This document shows, in pieces, positions 15,733-24,860 of a stretch of DNA of 33,198 nt. Each line of letters starts with the position of its first letter. Positions within the stretch are counted from its first letter, which is position 1. The notes beneath the pieces were generated by a model, which searched no databases, had not been told where the DNA came from, and worked only from the letters and a program-made list of their open reading frames with translations. Source of the stretch: Desulfuromonadaceae bacterium. GTDB lineage: Bacteria > Desulfobacterota > Desulfuromonadia > Geobacterales > Pseudopelobacteraceae. The stretch covers positions 1-33,198 of the forward strand of contig JAQUIG010000032.1 of the NCBI GenBank assembly GCA_028683435.1, in the 5' to 3' direction. The translations under genes and the position numbers were made by a program.

Positions 15733-16698
15733 ATGTTCCTTCTCCCAAAGGGCAGCCCGCTATTTGAAAACCTGGCAGTGTCGAAGCTGAAGCTTCCGGA
15801 TGTTTTGGCAAAGCTCACTAATGGGGCTTTCACCGGTTATGCAAGTTTTGTGTTTCAGTCCAGCACGGCCATCCTGGTGTTTGAAGCGGGAAAACTGGTC
15901 AGCGTCCTTGTGGAAGGGGAGAACGGTAAGCGGCAGGCTGGTTTTGAAGCTCTCTCTGCGCTGGCAGAATTAATGGTTACAACAGGAAGCGGTACCCTGA
16001 ATGTCTATAAGCTTTCCAAAGATCTCACCATGTGTATTCATGCTCTCCTCGAAGGAGAAATGCTCTACAAAGCCCAGGAACTGAACCTGATCGACATCAA
16101 GACCCTGCTTGAGAAAGTCAAACAGGACCAGATGAATGGCTGTCTGCGCATCTATACAGATGACCATTCAGCCATGATTTTTTATAAAGGCGGAAATCCG
16201 CTTGGTTTTTTCCATGATGGATCAAGCGATATAGAGACTTCATCTTCGGAGTCACAAAAAATAGCCGGGCTGCCGGGTGCCAAAATCGACCTGTTTTCAA
16301 CACAGAGTGCTGAGGAGTTAATGGGGACGGATCTCCTTGAGGTTGCAAATGTTCAAAAAATATGGGAAACCTGTATTTCCATTCATAACTCCGAGATTGA
16401 AAAAGCAAATCTGAAACGTCAAGACCGAGATAATAAATTGGTGTCGCAAAATCTGGCAGAATTGGAAGAACAGGTGAAACTCATCGTGGTTGAGTACGTC
16501 GGCAAGCTCGGTTTCGGTATTGTTGACAAGGAAATTTCTGAAAATGGCGGGAATACCTTCCTGCTAGATGTTGAGGGGGCTGAAAAATTCATTAAAAATA
16601 TAGAGCGGGCAGCAAAACTTCTCGTCAGCGGGTCAAGTATTAAGTTGATGAAGGAAAAACTTTCCTCTGCAATCTCTGTTGCAAAATCAGAAATATGA
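15733..16698 (+). CDS. Hypothetical protein with two tandem DUF4388-like domains
   Basis: The 321-residue protein is soluble. Two stretches look like copies of one unit. Residues about 21-63 (LPDVLAKLTNGAFTGYASF, then AILVFEAGKLVSVLVEG) and about 118-160 (IKTLLEKVKQDQMNGCLRIY, then AMIFYKGGNPLGFFHDG) share the pattern of a helix, 'x-G-x-L-x-V', and 'F-x-x-G-x-x-x-x-x-x-x-G'. That pattern is typical of DUF4388/PATAN-like modules in deltaproteobacteria. Residues 210-321 are mainly helical, with a coiled-coil stretch around KRQDRDNKLVSQNLAELEEQ. Such modules occur in response-regulator and gliding or polarity pathways; function here is unknown. A strong AGGAGG precedes the ATG. Confidence 0.78.
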   Translation: MFLLPKGSPLFENLAVSKLKLPDVLAKLTNGAFTGYASFVFQSSTAILVFEAGKLVSVLVEGENGKRQAGFEALSALAELMVTTGSGTLNVYKLSKDLTMCIHALLEGEMLYKAQELNLIDIKTLLEKVKQDQMNGCLRIYTDDHSAMIFYKGGNPLGFFHDGSSDIETSSSESQKIAGLPGAKIDLFSTQSAEELMGTDLLEVANVQKIWETCISIHNSEIEKANLKRQDRDNKLVSQNLAELEEQVKLIVVEYVGKLGFGIVDKEISENGGNTFLLDVEGAEKFIKNIERAAKLLVSGSSIKLMKEKLSSAISVAKSEI

Positions 16699-16742
16699 TT
16701 TTATCGCTAAACCTAAACTATTGAAGATGCTGATTTTAAACA

Positions 16743-16780
16743 ACAAAAGGCCGTGCTCAAAAGCACGGCCTTTTGTGTTT
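16743..16780. terminator. Bidirectional terminator between the DUF4388-like gene and tRNA-Cys
   Basis: ACAAAAGGCCGTGCT (16743-16757) and AGCACGGCCTTTTGT (16762-16776) form a perfect 15-base stem with a 4-base loop. T runs occur at the 3' arm on both strands, so it can end both the plus-strand gene and the minus-strand tRNA transcript. Confidence 0.88.
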
Positions 16781-16795
16781 GCGGTTGTATTAGAT

Positions 16796-16869
16796 TGGAG
16801 GCGCGTGTCGGATTCGAACCGACGTTAACGGTTTTGCAGACCGGCTCCTAGCCTCTTGGATAACGCGCC
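16796..16869 (-). tRNA. tRNA-Cys (anticodon GCA)
   Basis: Reading the minus strand, the acceptor stem GGCGCGT pairs with ACGCGCC. The anticodon loop is CTGCAAA, giving GCA. The T-loop GGTTCGAATCC is canonical. The discriminator base is T (U in the tRNA), and the CCA end is encoded in the DNA. It is a single tRNA with its own promoter and a terminator downstream. Confidence 0.97.
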
Positions 16870-16888
16870 ACAGCTCAATCAAGTAATC

Positions 16889-16918
16889 TTTATAACTAAT
16901 ATTCTGCGGTACTGTCAA
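16889..16918 (-). promoter_or_regulatory. Strong sigma70 promoter of tRNA-Cys
   Basis: On the minus strand TTGACA (16913-16918) is followed after 18 bases by TATAAA (16889-16894). The start would be about 12 bases ahead of the mature 5' end of the tRNA. Confidence 0.72.
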
Positions 16919-16930
16919 CCACTATTTCGA

Positions 16931-17296
16931 TTATTTGAATTTAATAGCAAATCCGGTAGCACGGTATTCAGCTGACGGAATGATCCCGTAGGTAGTAGTG
17001 TGTCCGGTAACCTCCGGGAGCATGATTGCATCTGCGCCCATTATTTCACCCTTTTGCTGCAGAGCAGCAAGACCCCATGCTTTAATGTCAGGTGTCAGCG
17101 AATAATCAGACCCGAATGTTTCACGAGTTACCTGGATCCTGCCAAGTTTTGTGTAGGGGCGGATCAGCTCTTCTTGTGAAAGTATCGGAAGACCGTCGTC
17201 ATAGGAGGAGGGTGCGGCGGTGCTGCAGCCGTTCAGTAACATGGGAAAAATAAACAAAAGTATAAATAAAACAGCCGAATTACAGACTTTTATCAT
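16931..17296 (-). CDS. Small predicted outer-envelope lipoprotein
   Basis: The 121-residue protein begins with a lipoprotein signal peptide: a basic start (MIK), a hydrophobic core (AVLFILLFIFPMLL) and the lipobox LLNGC, with Cys24 as the lipidated residue. The rest is small and globular, with LGRIQVTRETFGSDY and GEIMGADAIMLPEV, a pattern reminiscent of YbjQ/RcsF-like small domains. I cannot assign a family with confidence. An AAGGA site lies about 12 bases before the ATG. It is divergent from yebC, which starts 183 bases away, and lies upstream of tRNA-Cys. Confidence 0.78.
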   Translation of the reverse strand: MIKVCNSAVLFILLFIFPMLLNGCSTAAPSSYDDGLPILSQEELIRPYTKLGRIQVTRETFGSDYSLTPDIKAWGLAALQQKGEIMGADAIMLPEVTGHTTTYGIIPSAEYRATGFAIKFK

Positions 17297-17478
17297 GTCA
17301 GGCAGGTCCTTTTACTGCTAAAATCCCTCTGGACAGGTATAACTTTGCATGCTAGTATTTCCTGCCTTTTTAGGCAATAAAAAACTCGTTTGACAATTCC
17401 AAGCATGATAAACAGTGATAAGTCTCATCCATGATTTGAAACGGAAGTAAATATACTTATACCAAAGGAGCTGGAGCG

Positions 17479-18222
17479 ATGTCGGGTCATAACAAGTGGA
17501 GCACCATTAAGCATAAAAAAGGGGCGACCGATGCAAAGCGCGGTAAAGTTTTTACCAAGTTAATAAAGGAAATCTCCGTCGCTGCAAAGCTGGGTGGTGG
17601 TGATCCTTTGGCAAATCCCCGTTTGAGAACTGCCGTAGATAAGGCAAAGGCTGAAAACATGCCGAAGGACAACATCGAGCGGGCAATCAAGAAGGGTGCA
17701 GGCGGCATGGAGGGTGTAACCTATGAGGAAATTATATACGAAGGGTATGGTCCAGGCGGTGCCGCCGTCTTGGTTGAAGTCCTGACAGATAATCGAAATC
17801 GTTCTGTTTCAGATATCCGCAGTATATTTTCCAAGAGTAACGGCAATATGGGAGAAGCGGGGTGCGTCTCCTGGCTATTTAACAAGAAAGGGCTGATCGA
17901 TTATAACAAGTCGATTGATTTCGATCAGCTTTTCGAAGCAGCGCTTGAAGCGGGTGCTGAAGATGTTTCAGAACAGGACGATTGCTTTGAGGTTACAACA
18001 GATCTGGCCTCATTTATTGAAGTGCGTGAGGCGTTGGCTGCTAAAGGTTTTAAGCATACAACTGCTGAGATAACCATGATCCCGCAGACGCAGGTCAAGC
18101 TTGAAGGGAATCAGGCCGAAAGCATGCTCAAACTTGTGGATAAGCTTGAGGATAACGATGATGTCCAAAACGTATATGCCAACTTCGATATTTCTGAAGA
18201 GGAGATGGAAAAACTGATGTAG
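17479..18222 (+). CDS. yebC: YebC/PmpR family protein
   Basis: The 247-residue protein belongs to the TACO1/YebC family, described both as transcriptional regulators and, more recently, as factors acting on the ribosome at difficult sequences such as proline runs. The N-terminus [20 protein letters not shown] and the segments [30 protein letters not shown] and DNRNR are diagnostic. Length is typical. An AAGGAG lies about 10 bases before the ATG. In many bacteria yebC is next to ruvC, but here it is followed by msrA. A TTGACA at 17390 has no good partner -10 box. Confidence 0.95.
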   Translation: MSGHNKWSTIKHKKGATDAKRGKVFTKLIKEISVAAKLGGGDPLANPRLRTAVDKAKAENMPKDNIERAIKKGAGGMEGVTYEEIIYEGYGPGGAAVLVEVLTDNRNRSVSDIRSIFSKSNGNMGEAGCVSWLFNKKGLIDYNKSIDFDQLFEAALEAGAEDVSEQDDCFEVTTDLASFIEVREALAAKGFKHTTAEITMIPQTQVKLEGNQAESMLKLVDKLEDNDDVQNVYANFDISEEEMEKLM

Positions 18223-18228
18223 CAGTAA

Positions 18229-18258
18229 ACTGGGCCCTTTGGGGCCCTTTGCTGTTTA
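18229..18258 (+). terminator. Probable terminator after yebC
   Basis: GGGCCC (18232-18237) and GGGCCC (18242-18247) form a short GC stem with a TTTG loop. It is followed by TTTGCTGTTT. The stem is short but strong, and it sits 10 bases after the stop codon. Confidence 0.6.
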
Positions 18259-18376
18259 GACGTTGTTTTCTGCATTTTTAGTAGATTTCATGAACGTACT
18301 TATCCCGTTTATCGGGGCAGGCAGAAACAACTTACATTAGCGCACTTATCCTGATTTATAAGGCTGGGGGACGAAA

Positions 18377-18847
18377 ATGGTTGAAATCGCAACTTTTGCT
18401 GCCGGCTGTTTCTGGGGCGTAGAAGAGGAATTTTTGGAGATTCCAGGGATTGTTTCCACACGTGTCGGCTATTGCGGCGGACATACAGACAGCCCGACAT
18501 ATCATGATGTCTGTACTCTTGATACTGGTCATGCCGAAGCGGTAGAGATTACCTTTGATCCGCTCAAAATCAGCTTTAATGACCTACTCAAGGTTTTCTG
18601 GGAGTGCCATGATCCTACCCAGCTAAACAGGCAGGGTCCCGATTACGGCGAACAGTATCGTTCGGTGATCTTTTATCATACAGAGGAGCAACATCAGTAC
18701 GCTATTGACTCCCGTGACGATCTGGAAAACAGGCACACATTCAGCCGGCCAATTGCAACCCAAATTGTGCCCGCCGCCGTTTTCTGGGAGGCTGAAGCAT
18801 ATCACCAGAAATATCATCAAAAAAACAGTGGCGGCTGCGGCTTTTAG
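18377..18847 (+). CDS. msrA: Peptide methionine (S)-S-oxide reductase
   Basis: The 156-residue protein repairs oxidised methionine. The catalytic motif is GCFWGVEEEF with Cys11. The family segments GYCGGHTDSPTYHDVCTLDTG, HAEAVEI, FWECHDPTQLNRQGPDYGEQY and RSVIFYH follow. A cysteine near the end (SGGCGF) can serve as resolving residue. Size matches short bacterial forms without an MsrB fusion. A GGGGGA lies 5-10 bases before the ATG. It starts 154 bases after yebC and ends 68 bases before the thiolase-like gene. Confidence 0.96.
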   Translation: MVEIATFAAGCFWGVEEEFLEIPGIVSTRVGYCGGHTDSPTYHDVCTLDTGHAEAVEITFDPLKISFNDLLKVFWECHDPTQLNRQGPDYGEQYRSVIFYHTEEQHQYAIDSRDDLENRHTFSRPIATQIVPAAVFWEAEAYHQKYHQKNSGGCGF

Positions 18848-18915
18848 CAATCCAGTGTTTAAGATTGTACGAGGGACTTTGCAACAGGCATTTTAGTGAC
18901 AAAGAAAGGGTCTGT

Positions 18916-20526
18916 ATGAAAAAGCCATTTAAACCTCGCCCGGTATACGTTGCCGCATCATGGATGGCTCCGGTTGGAAGGTATAACGGAAAAGAGAAAC
19001 AGAAGCTTTCTTTCCTGGAATTAGCAGAGTTGAGTGGCAAGGTATTTGACAACAACCCGGTACGGCGTCGTGATATAGAAGCGGTAATTGTCGGCAGTCA
19101 AAATCCGTCCGCGTTCTCCGCCGTTGACAATACTGCTGCTAAGATAGCCGGAATATTGGGGGTTTCCGGTGCCCGTTCGGTTCTTATCGATACCGCTTCT
19201 TCGTCGGGTGCTTCAGCGTTTGAAAGTGCATATCTGGAGATCGCATCAGGGAGATATGACGCAGTTCTCGCTCTCGCCGTCCAAAAGATGAGTGATGTTT
19301 CGACGGTTGAATCAACCCGCATCATTGCCGGAGTGATCGATCGTGATGAAGCAGAATTCGGACTGACCATGCCGGCCTGCGGCGGGTTGGTTGCGCGTGC
19401 TTTAAAGGAGCGCCTCGCTCTTTCTGATGAAGAGTGGACAGCCTATTCCGCTCTCCTGACCCAACGCAGTCAGCGTTTTGCGGCGCGTAATCCAAACGCC
19501 CATCTGAACGTCCAGATTGAGCTGCAGGACTATTATCGTCAAATTGCTGATGGCAGGAATTATAGATATTGGTATCCGCTGCGGTACCATGACTTTTGTC
19601 CCATGTCTGACGGAGTCGCTGCGGTTGTTCTCACTTCGCGTCCGCAGGATGTACGGGTTACCGGGGTCGGGAGTGCAACCGATATTCCGACTATTGCAGA
19701 CCGTAATTACTTTCACTCTTTCCCTGCGACCGTCATTGCCGCTGGATACGCCTACGGAATGGCCGGCATCAAGGATATTCGGGCGTTCGCCGGCAAACTC
19801 CATGTCAACATGCATGATCCCTTTAACGGCTTTGGACCGATAAATATGGTCGATCTTGGCATTGTCAGCAGGTCTCGGTTAATGGACGCCCTGCTGGATG
19901 ATTCGCTGACCGGGGAATCCGGTGCTTTTCCAACCAACATTACCGGGGGGTTGAAGGGGAGGGGGCATCCACTTGGAGCTACCGGTATGATTCAGATAGT
20001 TGAAAATCATCGGCTGATCAGAGAACAGGGCTTTTCAATGGGTCTGTCTCATTCTATTGGGGGCCCGATCAATAACAACGTCGTGACGCTCTTGGAGCGT
20101 CACGATCATTACGAAACGCGGCCTCATGAGCCGTTTAAACCGTGGGGACTGCCTTCCCTCGGGATAATGAAGCCAAAGGGGGTTAATCTCGAATCTCTGC
20201 TGGCTTCAGGGTCAGCCGTTGGCGGTTCTTTTGCCTCTGCGACGGTTCGCTGCCATCATAAGACAGGCCACCCGGAGGTCGTTATCCTGATTGTCGCCTG
20301 TCGCTTTGAAGGGGCAACCTATAAATTCCTCTTTGGTATTCCAGGTGAATATTACCAGCAGATATCTACGTGTACTCCCGGCGATCCGGTTTCTATTGAG
20401 AAAGTGAACGGTTCGCTGCTGGTTAACAGTATTCCGGTTACCAGGTTCTATACACGTACGATGAACGGTTTGGTCGAATTGGCAGAAAGTGGTTGGAAAA
20501 AACTGGTCGGGAAGGCTGCCGCATAG
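18916..20526 (+). CDS. Thiolase-like protein with extra C-terminal OB-like domain; both catalytic Cys replaced by Ser
   Basis: The 536-residue protein has the thiolase fold, but its active-site loops are altered. The nucleophile loop, normally C-x-S-G, reads IDTASSSGASAF, giving Ser95. The second loop, normally C-x-G, reads LSHSIGG, giving Ser380. The histidines remain: HDPFNGFG (His300) and KGRGHPLGATG (His351). From about residue 410 there is an extra beta-rich domain not found in ordinary thiolases, like that of thiolase-like protein type 1 (TLP1). It therefore probably binds acyl-CoA but may not carry out thiolysis by the usual route. The start at 18916 is chosen for the GAAAGGG site; an upstream ATG at 18865 would overlap poorly conserved sequence. 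The gene is convergent with rpoC. Confidence 0.85.
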   Translation: MKKPFKPRPVYVAASWMAPVGRYNGKEKQKLSFLELAELSGKVFDNNPVRRRDIEAVIVGSQNPSAFSAVDNTAAKIAGILGVSGARSVLIDTASSSGASAFESAYLEIASGRYDAVLALAVQKMSDVSTVESTRIIAGVIDRDEAEFGLTMPACGGLVARALKERLALSDEEWTAYSALLTQRSQRFAARNPNAHLNVQIELQDYYRQIADGRNYRYWYPLRYHDFCPMSDGVAAVVLTSRPQDVRVTGVGSATDIPTIADRNYFHSFPATVIAAGYAYGMAGIKDIRAFAGKLHVNMHDPFNGFGPINMVDLGIVSRSRLMDALLDDSLTGESGAFPTNITGGLKGRGHPLGATGMIQIVENHRLIREQGFSMGLSHSIGGPINNNVVTLLERHDHYETRPHEPFKPWGLPSLGIMKPKGVNLESLLASGSAVGGSFASATVRCHHKTGHPEVVILIVACRFEGATYKFLFGIPGEYYQQISTCTPGDPVSIEKVNGSLLVNSIPVTRFYTRTMNGLVELAESGWKKLVGKAAA

Positions 20527-20528
20527 CA

Positions 20529-20575
20529 CACACAAACGGCCGGAAGAAAACTTCCGGCCGTTTGCCGTTTGTGTG
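20529..20575. terminator. Convergent terminator between the thiolase-like gene and rpoC
   Basis: AAACGGCCGGAAG (20534-20546) and CTTCCGGCCGTTT (20551-20563) form a perfect 13-base stem with an AAAA loop. A second 3' arm, GCCGTTTGTGTG (20564-20575), can pair instead with CACACAAACGGC (20529-20540). The T runs are short, so it may be an imperfect terminator on either strand. Confidence 0.72.
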
Positions 20576-20597
20576 ATGTACTTCGTTGTAACTGTAT

Positions 20598-23500
20598 TTA
20601 TGCCGCTTCTAAATCAACCACATCGGCATCGGCGCTGCTTGATTCTTTCGCAGCATTTTCTTTTGGGGCAAGGGAGTCGGCCTGCAATCGTAAATTACGG
20701 TAGCGAGCGATTCCGGTCCCTGCCGGTATCAGGCGACCCATAATGACATTTTCTTTGAGTCCGCGCAGGTAGTCAATCTTTCCTTCAATCGCCGCCTGTG
20801 TCAATACTTTCGTTGTTTCCTGGAATGATGCAGCTGAAATAAATGACTCGGTAGAAAGCGACGCCTTTGTAATCCCGAGCAGCAATGGTTCAGCAACTGC
20901 AGGGCGTTTCCCTTCACGGAAAGCCTTGTCGTTTTCCAATTCAAAGACCGAACGCTCAATTTGATCATCGACCAGAAGATTGGTGTCGCCGGTATCTTTG
21001 ATGCGTACGCGTCGAAGCATCTGACGAACGATAACCTCAATATGCTTGTCATTGATCTTGACGCCCTGCAGACGGTATACTTCCTGAACTTCATCCACCA
21101 GGTATTTGGCAAGTTCTTTAACACCAAGCACCCGCAGAATATCATGCGGATTGGATGAACCGTCCATGAGCGGTTCACCGGCGCGAACATGATCGCCTTC
21201 GTGAACACTGATGTGCTTTCCTTTCGGAATCAAATATTCCTTCGGCTCGCCCAGTTCAGGTGTGACAAGAACTTTTCGTTTTCCCTTGGCATCTTTACCG
21301 TATGATACACGGCCATCGATCTCGGTAATAACGGCAAAGTCCTTCGGTTTACGTGCTTCAAACAGTTCGGCGACGCGCGGCAGACCTCCGGTAATATCCT
21401 TTGTTTTAGTCGTCTCACGAGGAATCTTGGCAATAATGTCACCGGCACTGATAATAGTGTCGTCAGCAACCGAGATGTTAGCGCCGGCCGGTAGGAAGTA
21501 ACGGCCGATAGTGCCGCCACCTTCACCTGTTGCATCTTTGATGGCGATTCGCGGACGTTTGTCGGTATCTTTTGTCTCGATGATAACTTTACGGGAAAGA
21601 CCGGTAACATCATCTAGCTGCTCTTCCATCGTTACACCTTCGATGATGTCGGCAAACTTGATCCGACCGGCAACTTCGGTAAGAATCGGCATGGTGTAGG
21701 GGTCCCACTCGGCAAGTATAGAGCCCTGTTTGACAACCCCACCTGGGGCGATCTTGATCTTTGCGCCATACATGACGGTGTATTTCTCTCGCTCGCGGCC
21801 GGTTTCGTCAATAACGGCTATCTCGCCGTTGCGATTCATGACGATATGGTGACCATCGTTGTTTATAACGGTATTGACGTTGATATAGTTGATTATACCG
21901 TCGGCACGTGCTTCAAGGGATGTCTGCTCGGCGTGCCGAGAAGCGGTACCACCGATGTGGAACGTACGCATCGTCAGCTGTGTACCAGGCTCACCAATGG
22001 ACTGAGCTGCAATGACGCCGACAGCTTCGCCCATGTTGACACTATGGCCTCTGGCGAGGTCACGACCATAGCACTTGGCACAAATACCGCGTTTGCTCTG
22101 GCAGGTAAGCACCGATCGGATCTTAACCTTCTCAATCCCTGCATCTTCTACCCTTTTAACCAGATACTCGTCAATTTCCTGATTCATCTCAACCAGTATT
22201 TCATCCGTTAATGGATCGTGGATATCGTCCAGGGCAACGCGACCAAGGATACGGTCACCGATAGGTTCAACAATTTCTCCCCCCTCTGTCAGAGAAGATA
22301 CAACCAGACCGTCCAATGTTCCGCAATCGACCTCGGTTATAATGGCATCCTGAGCGACGTCGACCAGGCGGCGGGTCAGATATCCGGAGTTTGCTGTTTT
22401 AAGAGCCGTATCAGCCAGGCCTTTACGGGCTCCGTGGGTTGAGATGAAGTACTGGAGAACCGTCAGCCCTTCGCGGAAGTTGGCTGTAATCGGGGTCTCG
22501 ATGATCTCGCCGGAAGGCTTTGCCATCAATCCACGCATACCTGCAAGCTGGCGGATCTGCTGTGCAGAACCACGAGCGCCTGATTCAGCCATCATATGGA
22601 TGGCGTTGAATGAAGATGTTTCAATTTTGCTGCCGTCACGTGCGGTGACGATTTCTTTTGAAAGGTTGTCAAGCATCTCTGTAGCAATCTCTTCTGTTGC
22701 CTTGGCCCAGATATCGATTACCTTGTTGTAACGCTCGCCGTCGGTTATGAGACCTTCGGTATACTGATTCTGGATCTCGGTGACCTCTTCATGGGCCTTC
22801 TCAATGATCGCCGGTTTCCCTTCCGGAATAACCATGTCATCAAGACAGATGGATATGCCGGCCAGGTTTGCATACTTGAAGCCGATTTCCTTGAGACGGT
22901 CAGCCAGGAGGACGGTTTCTTTACTGTCCGACAGACGATAACAGGTGTCAACGAGGTTTGAGAGTTCTTTTTTGGTCATGACTTTGTTTATAGTTGAGAA
23001 AGGGACAGCATCCGGGAGGACATCACGCAGCAGTATACGTCCTGCAGTGGTATCTATCATCTGGGCTTTCTCATCGGTGACCAGATTTTTCATGCGGACT
23101 TTAATCAATGCCTGCATGTCTATTTCACCTGCATCAAATGCGATTCTGACTTCCTCCGGTGATGAAAAACAGCCGGAAGCGCTTAAGCCCGACTCTAGTT
23201 CCTGTTCAGTCGGCCGGTAGTACTCTCCCTTGGCGTTAATCCTGTCACGGGTCATGTAGTAGGCGCCAAGAACCATATCCTGAGACGGTACTATGATCGG
23301 CTTGCCGTTTGCCGGCGAGAGGATGTTGTTGGTTGACATCATCAGAACGCGGGCCTCAACCTGACTCTCAATGGATAGCGGCAGATGTACAGCCATCTGG
23401 TCACCGTCGAAGTCGGCATTGAAAGCGGTGCAGACGAGCGGATGCAACTGTATGGCTTTGCCTTCGATCAGGACCGGTTCAAAAGCCTGGATGCCGAGAC

Positions 23501-24794
23501 GATGAAGGGTCGGAGCGCGGTTGAGCATGACGGGGTGTTCCTTGATAACCTCTTCCAATACATCCCATACTTCAGGCCGCTCTTTTTCAACCATTTTTTT
23601 TGCGCTTTTAATGGTGGTAACCAGGCCGCGCTCTTCAAGCTTGTTGTAGATAAAAGGCTTGAACAGCTCCAGTGCCATCTTTTTTGGGAGACCACACTGA
23701 TGCAGCTTAAGCTCCGGTCCGACAACAATGACGGAACGCCCGGAGTAATCAACACGTTTACCGAGCAGGTTCTGACGGAAACGCCCTGACTTCCCTTTGA
23801 GCATATCGGAAAGGGACTTGAGTGGGCGCTTGTTCGGACCTGCGATGGCCCGGCCGCGCCGACCGTTGTCAAAAAGCGCATCAACCGCTTCCTGCAGCAT
23901 CCGTTTTTCGTTGCGGATAATAACTTCCGGGGCTTGCAGCTCACAAAGACGTTTCAAACGATTGTTACGGTTAATAACACGACGGTACAGATCGTTCAGA
24001 TCGGATGTCGCAAAGCGACCTCCGTCGAGTGGGACCAGAGGGCGTAACTCCGGGGGGAGAACCGGGATGCATTCAAGAATCATCCACTCCGGTTTGTTGC
24101 CGGAATGGCGGAAGGCCTCGACGACTTTAAGCCGTTTGGCAGTTTTCTTGCGTTTGGCTTCACTGGTAGACTCAACCATTTCAGAGCGCAGCGATACGGC
24201 AAGATCCTCGAGCTTAAGGGCACGCAGACATTCACGAATCGCTTCCGCGCCCATTCCGCCTGAAAATGCATCGCTGCCGTATTCCTGCTGCATACTGATA
24301 TATTTGTCTTCCGACATTACTTCGCAAAACTGCAGCGGGGTGTTCTTTGGGTCACTGATAACGAACCCTTCAAAGTAGAGAACTTTCTCCAGATCTTTGA
24401 GGGTGATATCCAGCAGGTTACCGATTCGCGAAGGCAGCGATTTCAGGAACCAGATATGGGCAACTGGTGTAGCAAGGTCAATATGCCCCAGGCGTTCACG
24501 ACGAACTTTTGAAGGGATGACTTCAACGCCGCATTTTTCACATATGATGCCACGATGTTTCATTCGTTTGTATTTGCCGCAGTTGCATTCGTAATCTTTT
24601 GTCGGGCCGAAAATCTTGGCACAGAAAAGACCATCCCGCTCCGGTTTGAACGTACGGTAGTTGATTGTCTCCGGTTTTTTGACTTCACCGTGAGAACGCT
24701 CCCGAATCTTGTCAGGAGATGAAATTGATATGCGTATAGCTGAAAAGTGGAGTGGATCTTTTGGTTTATCAAAAAAGCTGAAATAATCTTCCAC
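20598..24794 (-). CDS. rpoC: DNA-directed RNA polymerase subunit beta-prime
   Basis: The 1398-residue protein is the catalytic beta-prime subunit. The zinc ribbon Cys70/72/85/88 lies in CNCGKYKR and [11 protein letters not shown]. The Mg-binding motif [12 protein letters not shown] is at residues 459-470, and the bridge-helix and trigger-loop regions ([20 protein letters not shown]) are present. A second zinc site lies around [11 protein letters not shown]. It starts with GTG at 24794, preceded by GGAGGAAA. The start is 66 bases after rpoB, across a 12-base hairpin. Length and motif order are normal for a deltaproteobacterium. Confidence 0.98.
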   Translation of the reverse strand: MEDYFSFFDKPKDPLHFSAIRISISSPDKIRERSHGEVKKPETINYRTFKPERDGLFCAKIFGPTKDYECNCGKYKRMKHRGIICEKCGVEVIPSKVRRERLGHIDLATPVAHIWFLKSLPSRIGNLLDITLKDLEKVLYFEGFVISDPKNTPLQFCEVMSEDKYISMQQEYGSDAFSGGMGAEAIRECLRALKLEDLAVSLRSEMVESTSEAKRKKTAKRLKVVEAFRHSGNKPEWMILECIPVLPPELRPLVPLDGGRFATSDLNDLYRRVINRNNRLKRLCELQAPEVIIRNEKRMLQEAVDALFDNGRRGRAIAGPNKRPLKSLSDMLKGKSGRFRQNLLGKRVDYSGRSVIVVGPELKLHQCGLPKKMALELFKPFIYNKLEERGLVTTIKSAKKMVEKERPEVWDVLEEVIKEHPVMLNRAPTLHRLGIQAFEPVLIEGKAIQLHPLVCTAFNADFDGDQMAVHLPLSIESQVEARVLMMSTNNILSPANGKPIIVPSQDMVLGAYYMTRDRINAKGEYYRPTEQELESGLSASGCFSSPEEVRIAFDAGEIDMQALIKVRMKNLVTDEKAQMIDTTAGRILLRDVLPDAVPFSTINKVMTKKELSNLVDTCYRLSDSKETVLLADRLKEIGFKYANLAGISICLDDMVIPEGKPAIIEKAHEEVTEIQNQYTEGLITDGERYNKVIDIWAKATEEIATEMLDNLSKEIVTARDGSKIETSSFNAIHMMAESGARGSAQQIRQLAGMRGLMAKPSGEIIETPITANFREGLTVLQYFISTHGARKGLADTALKTANSGYLTRRLVDVAQDAIITEVDCGTLDGLVVSSLTEGGEIVEPIGDRILGRVALDDIHDPLTDEILVEMNQEIDEYLVKRVEDAGIEKVKIRSVLTCQSKRGICAKCYGRDLARGHSVNMGEAVGVIAAQSIGEPGTQLTMRTFHIGGTASRHAEQTSLEARADGIINYINVNTVINNDGHHIVMNRNGEIAVIDETGREREKYTVMYGAKIKIAPGGVVKQGSILAEWDPYTMPILTEVAGRIKFADIIEGVTMEEQLDDVTGLSRKVIIETKDTDKRPRIAIKDATGEGGGTIGRYFLPAGANISVADDTIISAGDIIAKIPRETTKTKDITGGLPRVAELFEARKPKDFAVITEIDGRVSYGKDAKGKRKVLVTPELGEPKEYLIPKGKHISVHEGDHVRAGEPLMDGSSNPHDILRVLGVKELAKYLVDEVQEVYRLQGVKINDKHIEVIVRQMLRRVRIKDTGDTNLLVDDQIERSVFELENDKAFREGKRPAVAEPLLLGITKASLSTESFISAASFQETTKVLTQAAIEGKIDYLRGLKENVIMGRLIPAGTGIARYRNLRLQADSLAPKENAAKESSSADADVVDLEAA

Positions 24795-24818
24795 GATGCT
24801 TTCCTCCGTTTGTCTGAA

Positions 24819-24849
24819 GCCGCATGTCTGATTGGTACAGACATGCGGC
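24819..24849 (-). other. Perfect hairpin between rpoB and rpoC
   Basis: GCCGCATGTCTG (24819-24830) and CAGACATGCGGC (24838-24849) form a 12-base perfect stem with a 7-base loop, in the 66-base gap just ahead of the rpoC ribosome binding site. No T run follows on the minus strand, so it is more likely a processing or stability element than a terminator. Confidence 0.75.
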
Positions 24850-24860
24850 CAGGAAATCTA

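Noticed and set aside
17390-17420. Sigma70 promoter for yebC
   Set aside because: TTGACA at 17390 is perfect, but no acceptable -10 box lies 16-18 bases downstream.
23797-24378. 193-residue plus-strand frame opposite rpoC
   Set aside because: It is Arg/Ser-rich and antisense to rpoC, typical of an accidental complement frame.
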